Source: Eubacterium sp. (GTDB lineage: Bacteria; Bacillota; Clostridia; Oscillospirales; Ruminococcaceae). Taken from it: a DNA stretch of 64,000 nucleotides. Of the stretch, positions 36,697 to 45,857 are shown piece after piece. Under the pieces are notes generated by a model. The model was given only the letters and a program-made list of their open reading frames with translations, had not been told where the DNA came from and ran no database searches. The DNA lies in the NCBI GenBank assembly GCA_022511265.1, contig JAFLRX010000003.1, forward strand, positions 61,372-125,371, written 5' to 3'. The first letter of the stretch is position 1; every line of letters begins with the position of its first letter. The position numbers were made by a program, and so were the translations under genes.

Positions 36697-36736
36697 AGCT
36701 GTTGTTCCTTTCTGTCTGATCGGTACAATATAGCTT

Positions 36737-36766
36737 TTGCATACGGGGCGGTATTATTCATATAAT
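36737..36766 (+). promoter_or_regulatory. Probable promoter of murC
   Basis: TTGCAT (36737-36742), 18 nt, TATAAT (36761-36766), 48 nt before ATG 36814. Confidence 0.6.
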
Positions 36767-36813
36767 GGAATGATCGGGATAAAATGTTTTATTAAAATTA
36801 CGAGGTGACCTAG

Positions 36814-38196
36814 ATGGTTGATTTTCTTAAAGATAAAAAGCACATACATTTTATAGGCATCGGCGGCAGCGGCATGTATCCGCTGGCGCAAATACTGCAT
36901 ACAAAGGGATATTACCTTACCGGCTCGGATAACAACGAGACCGAGACGCTGAAAGCGGTAAGGAATATGGGCATAAAGGTTTTTCTCGGTCATTCTCCGT
37001 CTAATATCGAGGGTGCTGACCTTATCGTCCATACTGCCGCGATAATGAGCGACAACCCCGAGCTTATCGCCGCGAAGGAAAGCGGCGCGCTTGTGGTAGA
37101 GCGCAGCGAGCTGTTGGGACTGGTAACAAGCTGGTATGACAAGGCTGTCTGCGTCTCCGGCACACACGGAAAAACTACGACATCCTCCATGCTCACCCAT
37201 ATATTGCTGGCTGCTGATATAGATATCTCCGCGGTCATCGGCGGCAAGCTGAAAGCCATCGGCGGCAGCGGCAGGGTCGGCGCAAGCGACACCATGGTAT
37301 GCGAGGCGTGCGAGTTTTCCAACACGTTTTTAAAGCTGTATCCCAATATTTCGGTCATACTGAATATCGACGCGGATCACCTGGATTTCTTCAAAACTAT
37401 GGATAATCTGCGCGCGTCGTTTACAAAGTTTATTGACAACACTACCGACATCATTGTAATAAACGGCGATGACGAAAACACCATACTGGCGGTAAAGGCC
37501 TCCGGCTTTGATAAAGAGATTATCACCTTCGGCAATACCGATAAAAACCGATATTATCCCGAAAATATAGAAAAGGTCGATGATTTCCACACCGATTTTG
37601 ACCTTATGGAAAACGGCAAAAAGCTGGACAGGATATCCATACACGTCCCCGGCGGACACAATGTGCTTAATGCAGTGGCGGCAGCGGCGGCAGCTATCGC
37701 CGCGGGCGCAAAGGTCGAGGATATAAACAAGGGTCTTGCCACATTCTTCGGCGCGGTAAGACGTTTTGAGCGGCTGGCGGAAGTAAACGGGATAATCGTT
37801 GCGGACGATTACGCCCATCATCCTGCCGAGGTCGCGGCAACGCTGAAAACCGCCAAGGGCATGAGCTTTAAGCGGGTGTGGGCGGTACATCAGCCGTTTA
37901 CCTATTCCCGTACCGCAACACTGTTAGATGAGTTTGCCGATGCGCTGCAAATTGCCGACCTTACCGTGCTGACTGAGATAATGGGCAGCAGAGAGAAAAA
38001 CACCTATAATATTTATTCCGCTGATCTGTGCGCGAAGATACCCGGCGGAAAGTGGTTTTCTACCTTTGACGAGGTTGCGCAGTATGTCGCAGACAACGCC
38101 GAAAGCGGTGATTTCATTATAACTCTCGGCTGCGGTGACGTTTATAAGGTGGCGTATAAAATAATAGAATTGTTAAAGGAGAAATACAATCCGTAA
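36814..38196 (+). CDS. murC: UDP-N-acetylmuramate-L-alanine ligase
   Basis: 460 residues of the Mur ligase family. N-terminal HFIGIGGSGMYPLA, ATP loop VSGTHGKTTTSSM (about 112-124), central ILNIDADHLDFF, and the C-terminal VADDYAHHPAEVAATL and GCGDVYKVA. Adds L-Ala to UDP-MurNAc in peptidoglycan synthesis. GAGGTGA ribosome site. A GNAT gene follows after 12 nt. Confidence 0.96.
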   Translation: MVDFLKDKKHIHFIGIGGSGMYPLAQILHTKGYYLTGSDNNETETLKAVRNMGIKVFLGHSPSNIEGADLIVHTAAIMSDNPELIAAKESGALVVERSELLGLVTSWYDKAVCVSGTHGKTTTSSMLTHILLAADIDISAVIGGKLKAIGGSGRVGASDTMVCEACEFSNTFLKLYPNISVILNIDADHLDFFKTMDNLRASFTKFIDNTTDIIVINGDDENTILAVKASGFDKEIITFGNTDKNRYYPENIEKVDDFHTDFDLMENGKKLDRISIHVPGGHNVLNAVAAAAAAIAAGAKVEDINKGLATFFGAVRRFERLAEVNGIIVADDYAHHPAEVAATLKTAKGMSFKRVWAVHQPFTYSRTATLLDEFADALQIADLTVLTEIMGSREKNTYNIYSADLCAKIPGGKWFSTFDEVAQYVADNAESGDFIITLGCGDVYKVAYKIIELLKEKYNP

Positions 38197-38208
38197 GAGG
38201 ATATAAAT

Positions 38209-38694
38209 ATGAACACGATAAATTTAATAAAGGCTTCCCTTTTCGACGCGAAAGAGATACACTCAATGCAGGTAATTGCTTTCAAAGAGCTGCTTGACAA
38301 ATATCAGGACTTTGAGACGAATCCGGCCGCCGAGCCCCTTGATGCAATAACACGTCGTATGGAACAGCAGCACGATTACTACTTCATACGGCTTGGCGAT
38401 AAAAATATAGGAGCATTAAGAGTGGTAAGAATGGATAACAACTTCTGCCGTATCGCTCCTTTGTTCATTATTCCCGAGTATCAGGGAAACGGATATGCAC
38501 AGCAGACTTTGACCGATATCGAAAAGCTATACCCTGACCGCGACTGGAGGCTTGAAACCATTAAAGAAGAACCCAAATTACGTTATCTATACGAAAAGAT
38601 GGGTTATATCGGAACTGGAAAAGAAGAAAAGATAAATGACAGTATTACGATAGTATTTTATGAAAAACATATCAACAAACCTCCGGCTGATTGA
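38209..38694 (+). CDS. GNAT family N-acetyltransferase
   Basis: 161 residues. Acetyl-CoA motif IAPLFIIPEYQGNGYAQQTL (about 84-103). Substrate unknown. Cotranscribed with murC; the stop codon lies inside the terminator hairpin. Confidence 0.85.
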   Translation: MNTINLIKASLFDAKEIHSMQVIAFKELLDKYQDFETNPAAEPLDAITRRMEQQHDYYFIRLGDKNIGALRVVRMDNNFCRIAPLFIIPEYQGNGYAQQTLTDIEKLYPDRDWRLETIKEEPKLRYLYEKMGYIGTGKEEKINDSITIVFYEKHINKPPAD

Positions 38695-38712
38695 TCAGCC
38701 GGAGGTTTTTTA
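38678..38712 (+). terminator. Terminator of the murC-GNAT unit
   Basis: AACCTCCGGCTGA-TTGA-TCAGCCGGAGGTT followed by TTTTT; 13-bp perfect stem. Confidence 0.92.
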
Positions 38713-38774
38713 TAACCTAAACACGGACAGCCGCATATATTATAATCAGACCTCCGTTAAGGAAAGGAACTGTT

Positions 38775-39161
38775 ATGCGTGAAATATTAAGCACCGTCCT
38801 CACAAATCTTGAATATGTAGGTGCATGTATGCTGTTGTTGGCATTGTTCAGGGCGGCGGATATACTGTTCGGGATAGCAATTGCAAAAAAGAATAACATC
38901 ACTTTTGACAAAACCAAGTTTATTCACGGTATCATATACACCGTATGTGCGTTGGTCGGCTCGGCTGCTCTTGTTACCGGACTATCGATGGCTGTGCCGA
39001 TAATAGCGTACTGCAAGCTGTTAACCGATGAAACATTAGTGGAAACGCTCAAAACCTTTAACGTCACCGCGATGTGTTCTACCCTGATAGCTATAGCGAT
39101 TGTGACTTATGGAAAGGATGCGGTAAATAAATTCAAGCAATTTTTCGGTAATGGAGAATAA
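38775..39161 (+). CDS. Holin-like small membrane protein
   Basis: 128 residues with about three hydrophobic segments (17-36, 55-78, 98-112) and a charged C-terminus. The segment ADILFGIAIAKKNN followed by a lysine-rich turn resembles phage-type holins of the toxin-secretion/lysis class, but no endolysin is adjacent. Good ribosome site (AAGGAAAGGA). Function uncertain. Confidence 0.5.
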   Translation: MREILSTVLTNLEYVGACMLLLALFRAADILFGIAIAKKNNITFDKTKFIHGIIYTVCALVGSAALVTGLSMAVPIIAYCKLLTDETLVETLKTFNVTAMCSTLIAIAIVTYGKDAVNKFKQFFGNGE

Positions 39162-39191
39162 ATAATTTTTTGTGCTGTCATATCAAGCCTG

Positions 39192-39227
39192 CAATGTCAA
39201 CCTATTATAAAAAACAAGTTGACATTG
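39192..39227 (+). promoter_or_regulatory. BirA operator (biotin box)
   Basis: Perfect inverted repeat CAATGTCAAC (39192-39201) - 16 nt - GTTGACATTG (39218-39227). The arm spacing and TGTcAAC/GTTgACA core match known BirA operators of Firmicutes. The right arm contains the -35 of the birA promoter, so binding would block transcription. Confidence 0.85.
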
Positions 39228-39247
39228 AGGGCGCGATATGATATAAT
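39219..39247 (+). promoter_or_regulatory. SigA promoter of birA-bioY
   Basis: TTGACA (39219-39224), 17 nt, TATAAT (39242-39247); overlaps the right half of the biotin box. Confidence 0.88.
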
Positions 39248-39266
39248 TATTTTTGAGGTGAATAAC

Positions 39267-40244
39267 ATGAGTACAAAAGATCAGCTACTTAATCTTTTTG
39301 AAAATAACAGGGGTACATATTTTTCAGGTGAAGAGATAGCAAAAAAGCTGTCTGTCTCGCGTACCGCTATATGGAAAGCTGTTAAAAGTCTGCGCAGCGA
39401 CGGCTATAACATTGACGCCGTACAGAATAAAGGCTATAGCCTTTCCTCTCAGTCGGATATTCTTTCAGTACAAGGAATACGGAAATACTTACAGCCGGTA
39501 TGCTCCGAGCTGAAGTTTGAGATAGTTCCGATATTGCGCTCGACAAATCTAATGGCGCGCGAAAAAGCATCATACGGCATAGATGAAGGATATGTAGTTA
39601 TCGCAAACAATCAGACAGACGGCAAAGGCAGGCGTGGACAAAGCTTTTATTCTCCGTCTGATACAGGAATATACATGAGTCTGTTGCTGCGTCCGCACTA
39701 CCTTACTGCACGACAGGCGGTCAAGCTGACAACAATGGCGGCTGCCGCAGCTTGCGAGGCGATAGAGGCAGTCTCCGGCGAAAACGCACAGATAAAATGG
39801 GTCAATGACATATATATAGACGGCAAAAAGGTCAGCGGTATCCTTACAGAAGCCCAGGTTGGCTTGGAAAATGATTTGATAGAGTACGCTATACTCGGCA
39901 TAGGCATCAATGTGACAGAGCCGGACGGCGGATTTCCGGATGAGCTGAAAGATGTTGCCGGCGCGGTATTTCATCAGGCGCAATGCGATGGTAAAAACCG
40001 AATTGTCGCAGAGTTTCTTAATCATTTTATGATGTATTATACCTTACCTGAGACAAGTAATTATACTGAAAGCTATAAGCGCAGAAGTCTTGTCATCGGC
40101 AAAGATATAGAAATAGTCCGCCATGATAACAGAAAAAAGGCCACTGCGCTGGATATTGATGATGAATGTCACCTGCTGGTGAGATTTGAGAACGGCAAAA
40201 CAGAAAGACTGTCCTCGGGTGAGATCAGCGTAAGGCTTTCGTAG
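39267..40244 (+). CDS. birA: Bifunctional biotin-protein ligase / biotin operon repressor
   Basis: 325 residues from ATG 39267 (GAGGTG ribosome site). An N-terminal winged helix (SGEEIAKKLSVSRTAIWKAVKSLRSDGY, 18-45) plus the ligase domain with NNQTDGKGRRGQSFYSPSDTGIYMS and KWVNDIYIDGKKVSGIL, and a small C-terminal SH3-like domain. It biotinylates carboxylases and represses biotin genes. A perfect operator overlaps its promoter and bioY follows, so it autoregulates. Confidence 0.94.
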   Translation: MSTKDQLLNLFENNRGTYFSGEEIAKKLSVSRTAIWKAVKSLRSDGYNIDAVQNKGYSLSSQSDILSVQGIRKYLQPVCSELKFEIVPILRSTNLMAREKASYGIDEGYVVIANNQTDGKGRRGQSFYSPSDTGIYMSLLLRPHYLTARQAVKLTTMAAAAACEAIEAVSGENAQIKWVNDIYIDGKKVSGILTEAQVGLENDLIEYAILGIGINVTEPDGGFPDELKDVAGAVFHQAQCDGKNRIVAEFLNHFMMYYTLPETSNYTESYKRRSLVIGKDIEIVRHDNRKKATALDIDDECHLLVRFENGKTERLSSGEISVRLS

Positions 40245-40261
40245 ACCGAAAGAGGTATATT

Positions 40262-40819
40262 ATGTCAAAAAAAATAACGATACTTGATATGACGTATATT
40301 GCGATGTCAACCGTGATAATCACAATATGCTCATGGATATCCATTCCGACCGCTGTCCCCTTTACACTACAGACATTCGGTGTCTTTCTGGTCGTAGCCG
40401 TGCTGGGAGGAAAAAGAGGAACACTTGCTGTTTTGGTGTATTTGCTTTTAGCAGCTATCGGTATTCCTGTTTTGGCGGAGTTTACCGGCGGTCTGGGCAT
40501 TATGCTGGGTATGACAGGCGGATATATTTTCGGTTTTATTTTTTCCGCGCTTGTAATGTGGCTTATGGAGCGTCTGCTCGGCAGAAAGAGATGGGTATTG
40601 GCTGTTTCTATGGTGCTGGGACTGTTGGTATGCTATGCGTTCGGAACGGTTTGGTATATATTCTACTTTGCAAACACCCCTGACGCGGTAGGATTATGGA
40701 CTGCGCTGGTATGGTGCGTATTCCCCTATGTTATCCCGGATATCGTAAAAATAGTTTGCGCGCTGCTGATTTACAAAAAGCTGGCAGTAATACTCAAAAT
40801 AGAGGGAAAGCAGTCATGA
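40262..40819 (+). CDS. bioY: BioY biotin transporter (ECF S-component)
   Basis: 185 residues, six membrane segments. Motifs: ISIPTAVPFTLQTFGVFLV, GKRGTLAVLVYLLLAAIGIPV and GGLGIMLGMTGGYIFGF are typical of BioY. It imports biotin with or without the shared ECF module. 17 nt after birA; the stop overlaps the next start. Confidence 0.94.
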   Translation: MSKKITILDMTYIAMSTVIITICSWISIPTAVPFTLQTFGVFLVVAVLGGKRGTLAVLVYLLLAAIGIPVLAEFTGGLGIMLGMTGGYIFGFIFSALVMWLMERLLGRKRWVLAVSMVLGLLVCYAFGTVWYIFYFANTPDAVGLWTALVWCVFPYVIPDIVKIVCALLIYKKLAVILKIEGKQS

Positions 40820-41184
40820 AAGAATATATAATAAGACCGCACCACGGAATGTGCCTCGCGTTCTTCAGCGGCAAGGGCTACAGCGAAGAGTTTGTGAAAA
40901 ATATGACCGAGATAAAAAGCCAGCTTGCTAAAAATCCGCTTGTTTGTATCACGGGTGAGGCGGATATGTTATGCGCTTTCTGCCCGAACAACAAAGACGG
41001 GATATGTACATCTGAGGAAAAAGTCAGAGAATACGACAGGCAGGTGCTGGAAAAATGCGGCTTGTCCGTGGGAGATGTTTTGCCCTTTCTTGATTTTGAA
41101 AAGCTGGTGCAGGAAAACATACTGTTATGCGGAAAAAGAAAAGAGATATGCGGAAACTGCGAGTGGAATGAGCTGTGCGGGTGA
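40816..41184 (+). CDS. DUF1284 family cysteine-rich protein
   Basis: 122 residues starting at ATG 40816, overlapping the bioY stop (ATGA). Features RPHHGMCLAFFSGKGYSEEF, a cluster CAFCPNNKDGIC, and C-terminal CGKRKEICGNCEW..CG: about ten cysteines, suggesting an iron-sulfur or zinc site. DUF1284 function is unknown; its place in the biotin-regulated unit suggests a link to biotin metabolism, which is inference. Confidence 0.82.
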   Translation: MKEYIIRPHHGMCLAFFSGKGYSEEFVKNMTEIKSQLAKNPLVCITGEADMLCAFCPNNKDGICTSEEKVREYDRQVLEKCGLSVGDVLPFLDFEKLVQENILLCGKRKEICGNCEWNELCG

Positions 41185-41199
41185 AAATAAAAAAATTAT

Positions 41200-41226
41200 C
41201 CCCCGAACTTATGTTCGGGGGATTTA
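41200..41226. terminator. Terminator between bioY unit and tsf
   Basis: CCCCCGAAC-TTAT-GTTCGGGGG with an A-run before and a T-rich run after: works for both convergent units. Confidence 0.88.
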
Positions 41227-41232
41227 TTATTT

Positions 41233-42153
41233 TTACTTAACCATCGAAGCAACTTCATCAGCGAAGTTGTCTTCCTTCTTCTGGATGCCCTCGCCCTTTT
41301 CGTAACGAACAAAGTCAACGACCTTGATGTTCTTGCCTACGGAAGCGATGTACTTAGCAACCGTGAGGTTGGGGTCCTTTACATAGGGCTGGTTGAGCAG
41401 GCAGATGTCCTCGGTGAACTTTCTCATTCTGCCTTCAACTATCTTCTCAAGCACGTTCTCGGGCTTGGGCTTGGGAGACTCTGCGTTCTCCTTCTTAACG
41501 ATCTCAAGCTGGATCTCCTTCTCTGCGTCAATAACAGATGCGGGAACATCCTCGGGGTTTACGTACTGAGGAGCGCTTGCAGCGATCTGAAGCAGCAGAT
41601 CCTTAGCGCATGCCTTAACTGCGTCATCGTTAGCGTCGTCAGCCTCTATCTTTATCATTGCGCCGATGATGGAACCGCCGCCGTTATGGATATAGGAGAA
41701 CAGGTTGCCGGTCATTCTCTTGAAACGACGGATCTGAATGTTCTCGCTGATGGTAGCGATTCTTTCGGTGAGTATCTCGCCGATGGTCTCGTTGCTGCCT
41801 GCGGGCTTAACTTCCTTGAGTGCCTCAACGTCATCAACATCGCTGTCGATAACAGTCTGAGCAACCAGCTCAACAAACTCGGTAAATCTCTCAGACTTAG
41901 CCGCAAAGTCGGTCTCGCTGTTTACCTCAACTACCGCACCGATCTTCTTAGCTTCATCTATCTTAGCGTATACAAGTCCCTCAGCAGCGATTCTGCCGGA
42001 CTTCTTAGCTGCCTTTGCAAGACCGTTTTCTCTGAGGTACTTGATAGCTGCGTCAACGTCGCCGTTGGTAGCCTCAAGCGCCTTCTTGCAGTCCATAAGG
42101 CCGCAGTTGGTAAGGTCCTTTAATGCTTTTACATCCTGTGCTGAAATAGCCAT
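41233..42153 (-). CDS. tsf: Translation elongation factor Ts
   Basis: 306 residues. N-terminal UBA-like domain (DVKALKDLTNCGLMDCKKALEATNGDVDAAIKYLRE), GLAKAAKKSGRIAAEGLV, and the EF-Tu contact VEVNSETDFAAKSE. It exchanges GDP on EF-Tu. 18 nt downstream of rpsB, the standard pair. Confidence 0.97.
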   Translation of the reverse strand: MAISAQDVKALKDLTNCGLMDCKKALEATNGDVDAAIKYLRENGLAKAAKKSGRIAAEGLVYAKIDEAKKIGAVVEVNSETDFAAKSERFTEFVELVAQTVIDSDVDDVEALKEVKPAGSNETIGEILTERIATISENIQIRRFKRMTGNLFSYIHNGGGSIIGAMIKIEADDANDDAVKACAKDLLLQIAASAPQYVNPEDVPASVIDAEKEIQLEIVKKENAESPKPKPENVLEKIVEGRMRKFTEDICLLNQPYVKDPNLTVAKYIASVGKNIKVVDFVRYEKGEGIQKKEDNFADEVASMVK

Positions 42154-42171
42154 TTATCTATACTCCTTTTA

Positions 42172-42942
42172 TTATTCTGTAGCTGCGGGCTCTTCTGCGG
42201 TTTCTTCCACAGCAGCCTCTTCTACCTCGGGCTTTTCTTCGTCGCCGGTGACAACGGTCTCGCCCTGTCTTGCCTCTATAATAGCGTCAGCCATCGCGCC
42301 TGCTATAAGCTTTACTGCGCGGATAGCGTCGTCATTGCCGGGGATAACGTAATCGATCTCGTCGGGGTCGCAGTTGGTGTCTACGATAGCAACTACCGGG
42401 ATACCGAGCTTCTTAGCCTCTGCAACGGAGATCTTCTCCTTGCGGGGGTCAACTACGAACAGCGCGCCGGGCAGCTTTTCCATGTTCTTGATACCGCCGA
42501 GGAATTTTTCCAGCTTTTCAATCTCAAGGTTCAGCTTAACTACTTCCTTCTTGGGGAGCAGATCAAAGGTGCCGTCGTTCTCCATTGCGTGGAGCTGTTC
42601 AAGTCTCTTGATTCTTTTGCGGATGGTCTTAAAGTTGGTCATCATACCGCCGAGCCATCTTGCGTTTACATAATGAGCGTTTGCTCTCTCCGCCTCTTCC
42701 TTGATGGAATCTGCGGCCTGCTTCTTGGTACCTACAAACAGGATCTCTTCACCGCTTGCAGCAACCTCATGAATGAAGTTGTAAGCCTCGTCCAGCTTCT
42801 TCACCGTCTTCTGAAGGTCGATGATGTAGATGCCGTTTCTCTCCGTGAAAATGTAGGGTGCCATTTTGGGGTTCCATCTTCTTGTCTGATGTCCGAAATG
42901 AACACCTGCTTCAAGAAGCTGTTTCATTGATACTACTGCCAT
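42172..42942 (-). CDS. rpsB: 30S ribosomal protein S2
   Basis: 256 residues from ATG 42942, where AAGGAGG is ideally placed; an in-frame ATG at 43020 lies in the leader and lacks a site. [51 protein letters not shown]. The C-terminal 25 residues are an acidic, Glu-rich extension. First gene of rpsB-tsf. Confidence 0.97.
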   Translation of the reverse strand: MAVVSMKQLLEAGVHFGHQTRRWNPKMAPYIFTERNGIYIIDLQKTVKKLDEAYNFIHEVAASGEEILFVGTKKQAADSIKEEAERANAHYVNARWLGGMMTNFKTIRKRIKRLEQLHAMENDGTFDLLPKKEVVKLNLEIEKLEKFLGGIKNMEKLPGALFVVDPRKEKISVAEAKKLGIPVVAIVDTNCDPDEIDYVIPGNDDAIRAVKLIAGAMADAIIEARQGETVVTGDEEKPEVEEAAVEETAEEPAATE

Positions 42943-43067
42943 TAGTAGCGTCCTCCTTGTTTTTTGGTTTTTTGTCCTCCGCGCGCTCACAAGCTCAAGC
43001 CTTTTGCAAGGCACCTTCAAGCCTTATACGACGCGTGTGGATTTGCCGTTATGCGAACAGCCTTATT

Positions 43068-43096
43068 ATTTTAGCATAATTTTCCCTGATTGTCAA
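43068..43096 (-). promoter_or_regulatory. SigA promoter and leader of rpsB-tsf
   Basis: Minus strand TTGACA (43096-43091), 17 nt, TAAAAT (43073-43068). The leader of about 118 nt has a repeated AAGGCTTGA element (near 43020 and 43000); this may form an autoregulatory structure for S2, but I cannot assign it. Confidence 0.8.
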
Positions 43097-43117
43097 GGGT
43101 TTTATGCATAAAATCCT

Positions 43118-43405
43118 TTATTTAAGCAGATTTTTTAGCAATCCGCCTTTCTTTTTTCCGCCATACGGGAAATCGCAGCTTACCAAAATAGTGTCTTCTC
43201 CTATTATCTCTATATCGCACCAGTTTATAACAAGGTCGTCCTCCCTGCCCAGCAGCCCGAAAAACCTGCTCCTGCCGAAAACAATGATGCGGCATATCTT
43301 CGCCGTACAGCTGTCAAACTCCATATCGTCCACAAAGCCTATCCTTGTGCCGGTTTTGATGCTGATAACTTCCTTACATCGCAGATCGGAAAAACGGCAT
43401 ATCAT
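43118..43405 (-). CDS. ylmC: YlmC/YmxH family PRC-barrel protein
   Basis: 95 residues. SDLRCKEVISIKTGTRIGFVDDMEFD is the PRC-barrel start typical of YlmC/YmxH, small sporulation-associated proteins of endospore-forming Firmicutes. C-terminus is Lys/Gly-rich. The role is not defined. Confidence 0.88.
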   Translation of the reverse strand: MICRFSDLRCKEVISIKTGTRIGFVDDMEFDSCTAKICRIIVFGRSRFFGLLGREDDLVINWCDIEIIGEDTILVSCDFPYGGKKKGGLLKNLLK

Positions 43406-43449
43406 AATATCACCCGCCTTTAGTCAATATTATGTATGCCGTCTGTTAT

Positions 43450-43890
43450 TTATTCACTATTTGTCTGTTTTGCACGCATATTAGCTTTATATGCGAGGTA
43501 ATTTTCAAGTATCACCGCCGCGGCCACCGCGTCTATAACTGCCTTGCGCTTTTTACCGCGCTTGTTGACCTCGTTCATCATATTATGGGCGGTGACGGTG
43601 GTAGAACGCTCGTCCCACATGACTACCGGAATATCAAGATAATTGCTGAGCAAGTCGGCAAACTGTTTACATTTTTCACTTCTCGGACCGTAAGTGCCGT
43701 TCATATTTATCGGGTTGCCGACAACTACCTCGCCGACCTCGTATTCTACCGCCGCAGCAGCTACCTTTTGGGCGCAGGTGTCAAAATCACGCTCGTTTAT
43801 TATACCCAGCGGCGACGCAAGCGTCTCCGTCCTGTCGCAGCAGGCAAGTCCTGTATGACTGTCGCCGTAATCTACTGCCATTATCTTCAT
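43450..43890 (-). CDS. ruvX: Holliday junction resolvase-like RuvX (YqgF)
   Basis: 146 residues, RNase H-fold. MAVDYGDSHTGLACCD with the first catalytic Asp, VVGNPINMNGTYGPRSEKC, VVMWDERSTT, and the last acidic site DAVAAAVILENYL. Involved in 16S rRNA 5'-end processing and possibly recombination. Its ATG overlaps the stop of the Nudix gene. Confidence 0.94.
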   Translation of the reverse strand: MKIMAVDYGDSHTGLACCDRTETLASPLGIINERDFDTCAQKVAAAAVEYEVGEVVVGNPINMNGTYGPRSEKCKQFADLLSNYLDIPVVMWDERSTTVTAHNMMNEVNKRGKKRKAVIDAVAAAVILENYLAYKANMRAKQTNSE

Positions 43891-44408
43891 TTATGTTTTC
43901 CTTTCAGAAAATAAAAGTCTATCTCTTTCATATACCTGTACAGGTTAGGAACAAGCTTTCCCTGCTTGTAGAGGCTTATAAACTCCTCAGGTGTAACAAG
44001 CCGGGCACCGGTTACCTCTTCCTCTTGCAATACAAGCTCGTCAAGCTTTATGTCACGGCGGATAAGGAAATAATCGGTGAAATAATTTGCGCCCCACGCG
44101 GTACTGACAAATTCAAGCTCGTCGTCGGACACCTGTATGCCTACCTCTTCCTTTATCTCCCGTATAATGCCCTGTCGGCTGTCCTCTCCGGCAATAACAG
44201 CTCCGCCGGTACATTCCCACTTAGTTCCGTAGTGCTTATTAGGGTGACGCTGGGTTATCAGCAGTCTATTGTCCGGTGTGATTATCCACGCCTCGCACAC
44301 CAGATGATAATCCCCCGGCTTTAGATATTCGCCGGGCTTACTGCTGCGCTTGTGCAGTCTTCCGACAGGTTTTCTGTTCTTGTCATATACGTCCCAATAC
44401 TCTGTCAT
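43887..44408 (-). CDS. Nudix hydrolase, isopentenyl-diphosphate isomerase-like subgroup
   Basis: 173 residues. N-terminus WDVYDKNRKPVGRLHKR is typical of IDI-like Nudix proteins (YfcD type). The Nudix box is GGAVIAGEDSRQGIIREIKEEVGI, complete. Substrate unknown. In the PHP-malic enzyme-TSCPD-Nudix-ruvX operon, with 4-nt overlap to ruvX. Confidence 0.87.
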   Translation of the reverse strand: MTEYWDVYDKNRKPVGRLHKRSSKPGEYLKPGDYHLVCEAWIITPDNRLLITQRHPNKHYGTKWECTGGAVIAGEDSRQGIIREIKEEVGIQVSDDELEFVSTAWGANYFTDYFLIRRDIKLDELVLQEEEVTGARLVTPEEFISLYKQGKLVPNLYRYMKEIDFYFLKGKHK

Positions 44409-44423
44409 CAGCGTCTCCGATGC

Positions 44424-44675
44424 TTATACCTCGGCAAGGTACGCCTTCAGTCCCTGTGCTATCTGACCGGGGCAAGAAGTTTGCTTTGACCCGCATATTA
44501 TACCGTCAAGCCGCTCTATAACTTCTTCTACAGTCATTCCCTTTATAAGCGCGCCGACGCCCTGCAAATTTCCGTGGCAGCCGCCGATGACCTGAAGGTC
44601 CATTACCTTACCGTCTTCAATATCAAAAATCATTTTTCTCGAGCATACGCCCTTGGGTGTGTATTCGTACTTCAT
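44424..44675 (-). CDS. TSCPD-domain protein (TIGR03905 type)
   Basis: 83 residues from ATG 44675, preceded by CGGAGG; longer frames start inside the malic-enzyme gene. Motifs: YTPKGVCSRKMIFDIEDGKV, GGCHGNLQGV and KQTSCPGQIAQ (the TSCPD motif). TSCPD domains also occur at the C-terminus of B12-dependent ribonucleotide reductases; the stand-alone form has no known function but its three cysteines suggest a metal or redox site. Confidence 0.86.
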   Translation of the reverse strand: MKYEYTPKGVCSRKMIFDIEDGKVMDLQVIGGCHGNLQGVGALIKGMTVEEVIERLDGIICGSKQTSCPGQIAQGLKAYLAEV

Positions 44676-44691
44676 AGCTTCCTCCGTTAAA

Positions 44692-45843
44692 TTAGTTTGC
44701 AGCCTTTGCCACCGCGTCAGCGACTGCCTGTGCCACTGACTTGTCAAGCGGGCTGGGTATTATGTACTCCGGCGACAGCTTGTCGGCTGTTACAATATCA
44801 GCGATAGCGTATGCCGCCGCTTTTTTCATTTCCTCGGTTATCGCCTTTGCGCCTACCGCCAGCGCGCCCTTGAATATACCGGGGAACACCAAAACATTGT
44901 TTATCTGATTCGGGAAATCGCTCCTGCCGGTTCCGACAATGTACGCGCCCGCGCGCTTTGCGAGGTCGGGCATTATCTCCGGTTCGGGGTTTGCCATAGC
45001 GAAAACTATCGGCTTTTCCGCCATCGACGCCACCATTTCCTCGGTGACCAGCTTAGGTCTTGATACGCCGATAAACACGTCCGCGCCTTTCATTGCGTCC
45101 GCAAGAGTACCCTTTATGTTATTGTTGTTGGTAACCTTTGCTATTTCAAGATGCGCAGGGTTTTCGTAGGCGGTGTTCTTGTCTATAATACCGCCAATGT
45201 CCACCATAATAAGGTTGCCTATTCCCATTTCGAGCAGGAATTTTCCTATCGCTATGCCTGCCGCACCAGCGCCGTTTATTACTACCGTCACCTTTGACAG
45301 TTCTTTTCCCGCGCAGCGCACCGCATTGATAAGCGCCGCGCCTACTACAACCGCCGTGCCATGCTGGTCGTCGTGGAATACGGGGATATCCAGCTTTTCC
45401 TTCAGTCTCTTTTCTATCTCAAAGCACCTCGGCGCGGAAATGTCTTCGATATTTATTCCGCCGAAGCTGTCAGAGATAAGCTCAATGGTGCGGACTATCT
45501 CGTCAACGTCCTTTGACTTTATACAAAGCGGGAATGCGTCCACCCCTGCAAACTCTTTAAACAGACAGCATTTGCCCTCCATTACCGGCATACCGGCAAG
45601 TCCGCCGATGTCTCCCAGTCCCAGCACCGCAGTACCGTCGGTAATTACCGCCACCAGATTTTTACGGCGGGTCAGCTTGTATGACAGCGCCGGATCTTTC
45701 TCTATCTCAAGGCACGCCTGCGCGACACCGGGGGTGTACGCCAGCGACAAGTCCTCCGCTGTGTTTATCTCGGCGCGGGAAATGACCTCTATCTTTCCCT
45801 GCCAGTCATAATGCTTTTCCAAAGCCTTTTGTTTAACATCCAT
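44692..45843 (-). CDS. NAD-dependent malic enzyme (oxaloacetate-decarboxylating)
   Basis: 383 residues, the short bacterial type. N-terminal LAYTPGVAQACLEI, VAVITDGTAVLGLGDIG, metal site FHDDQHGTA, dinucleotide fold VVINGAGAAGIAIGKFL, and FAMANPEPEI. It converts malate to pyruvate, CO2 and NAD(P)H. 15 nt downstream of the PHP gene. Confidence 0.94.
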   Translation of the reverse strand: MDVKQKALEKHYDWQGKIEVISRAEINTAEDLSLAYTPGVAQACLEIEKDPALSYKLTRRKNLVAVITDGTAVLGLGDIGGLAGMPVMEGKCCLFKEFAGVDAFPLCIKSKDVDEIVRTIELISDSFGGINIEDISAPRCFEIEKRLKEKLDIPVFHDDQHGTAVVVGAALINAVRCAGKELSKVTVVINGAGAAGIAIGKFLLEMGIGNLIMVDIGGIIDKNTAYENPAHLEIAKVTNNNNIKGTLADAMKGADVFIGVSRPKLVTEEMVASMAEKPIVFAMANPEPEIMPDLAKRAGAYIVGTGRSDFPNQINNVLVFPGIFKGALAVGAKAITEEMKKAAAYAIADIVTADKLSPEYIIPSPLDKSVAQAVADAVAKAAN

Positions 45844-45857
45844 TTTTATACAGTCCT

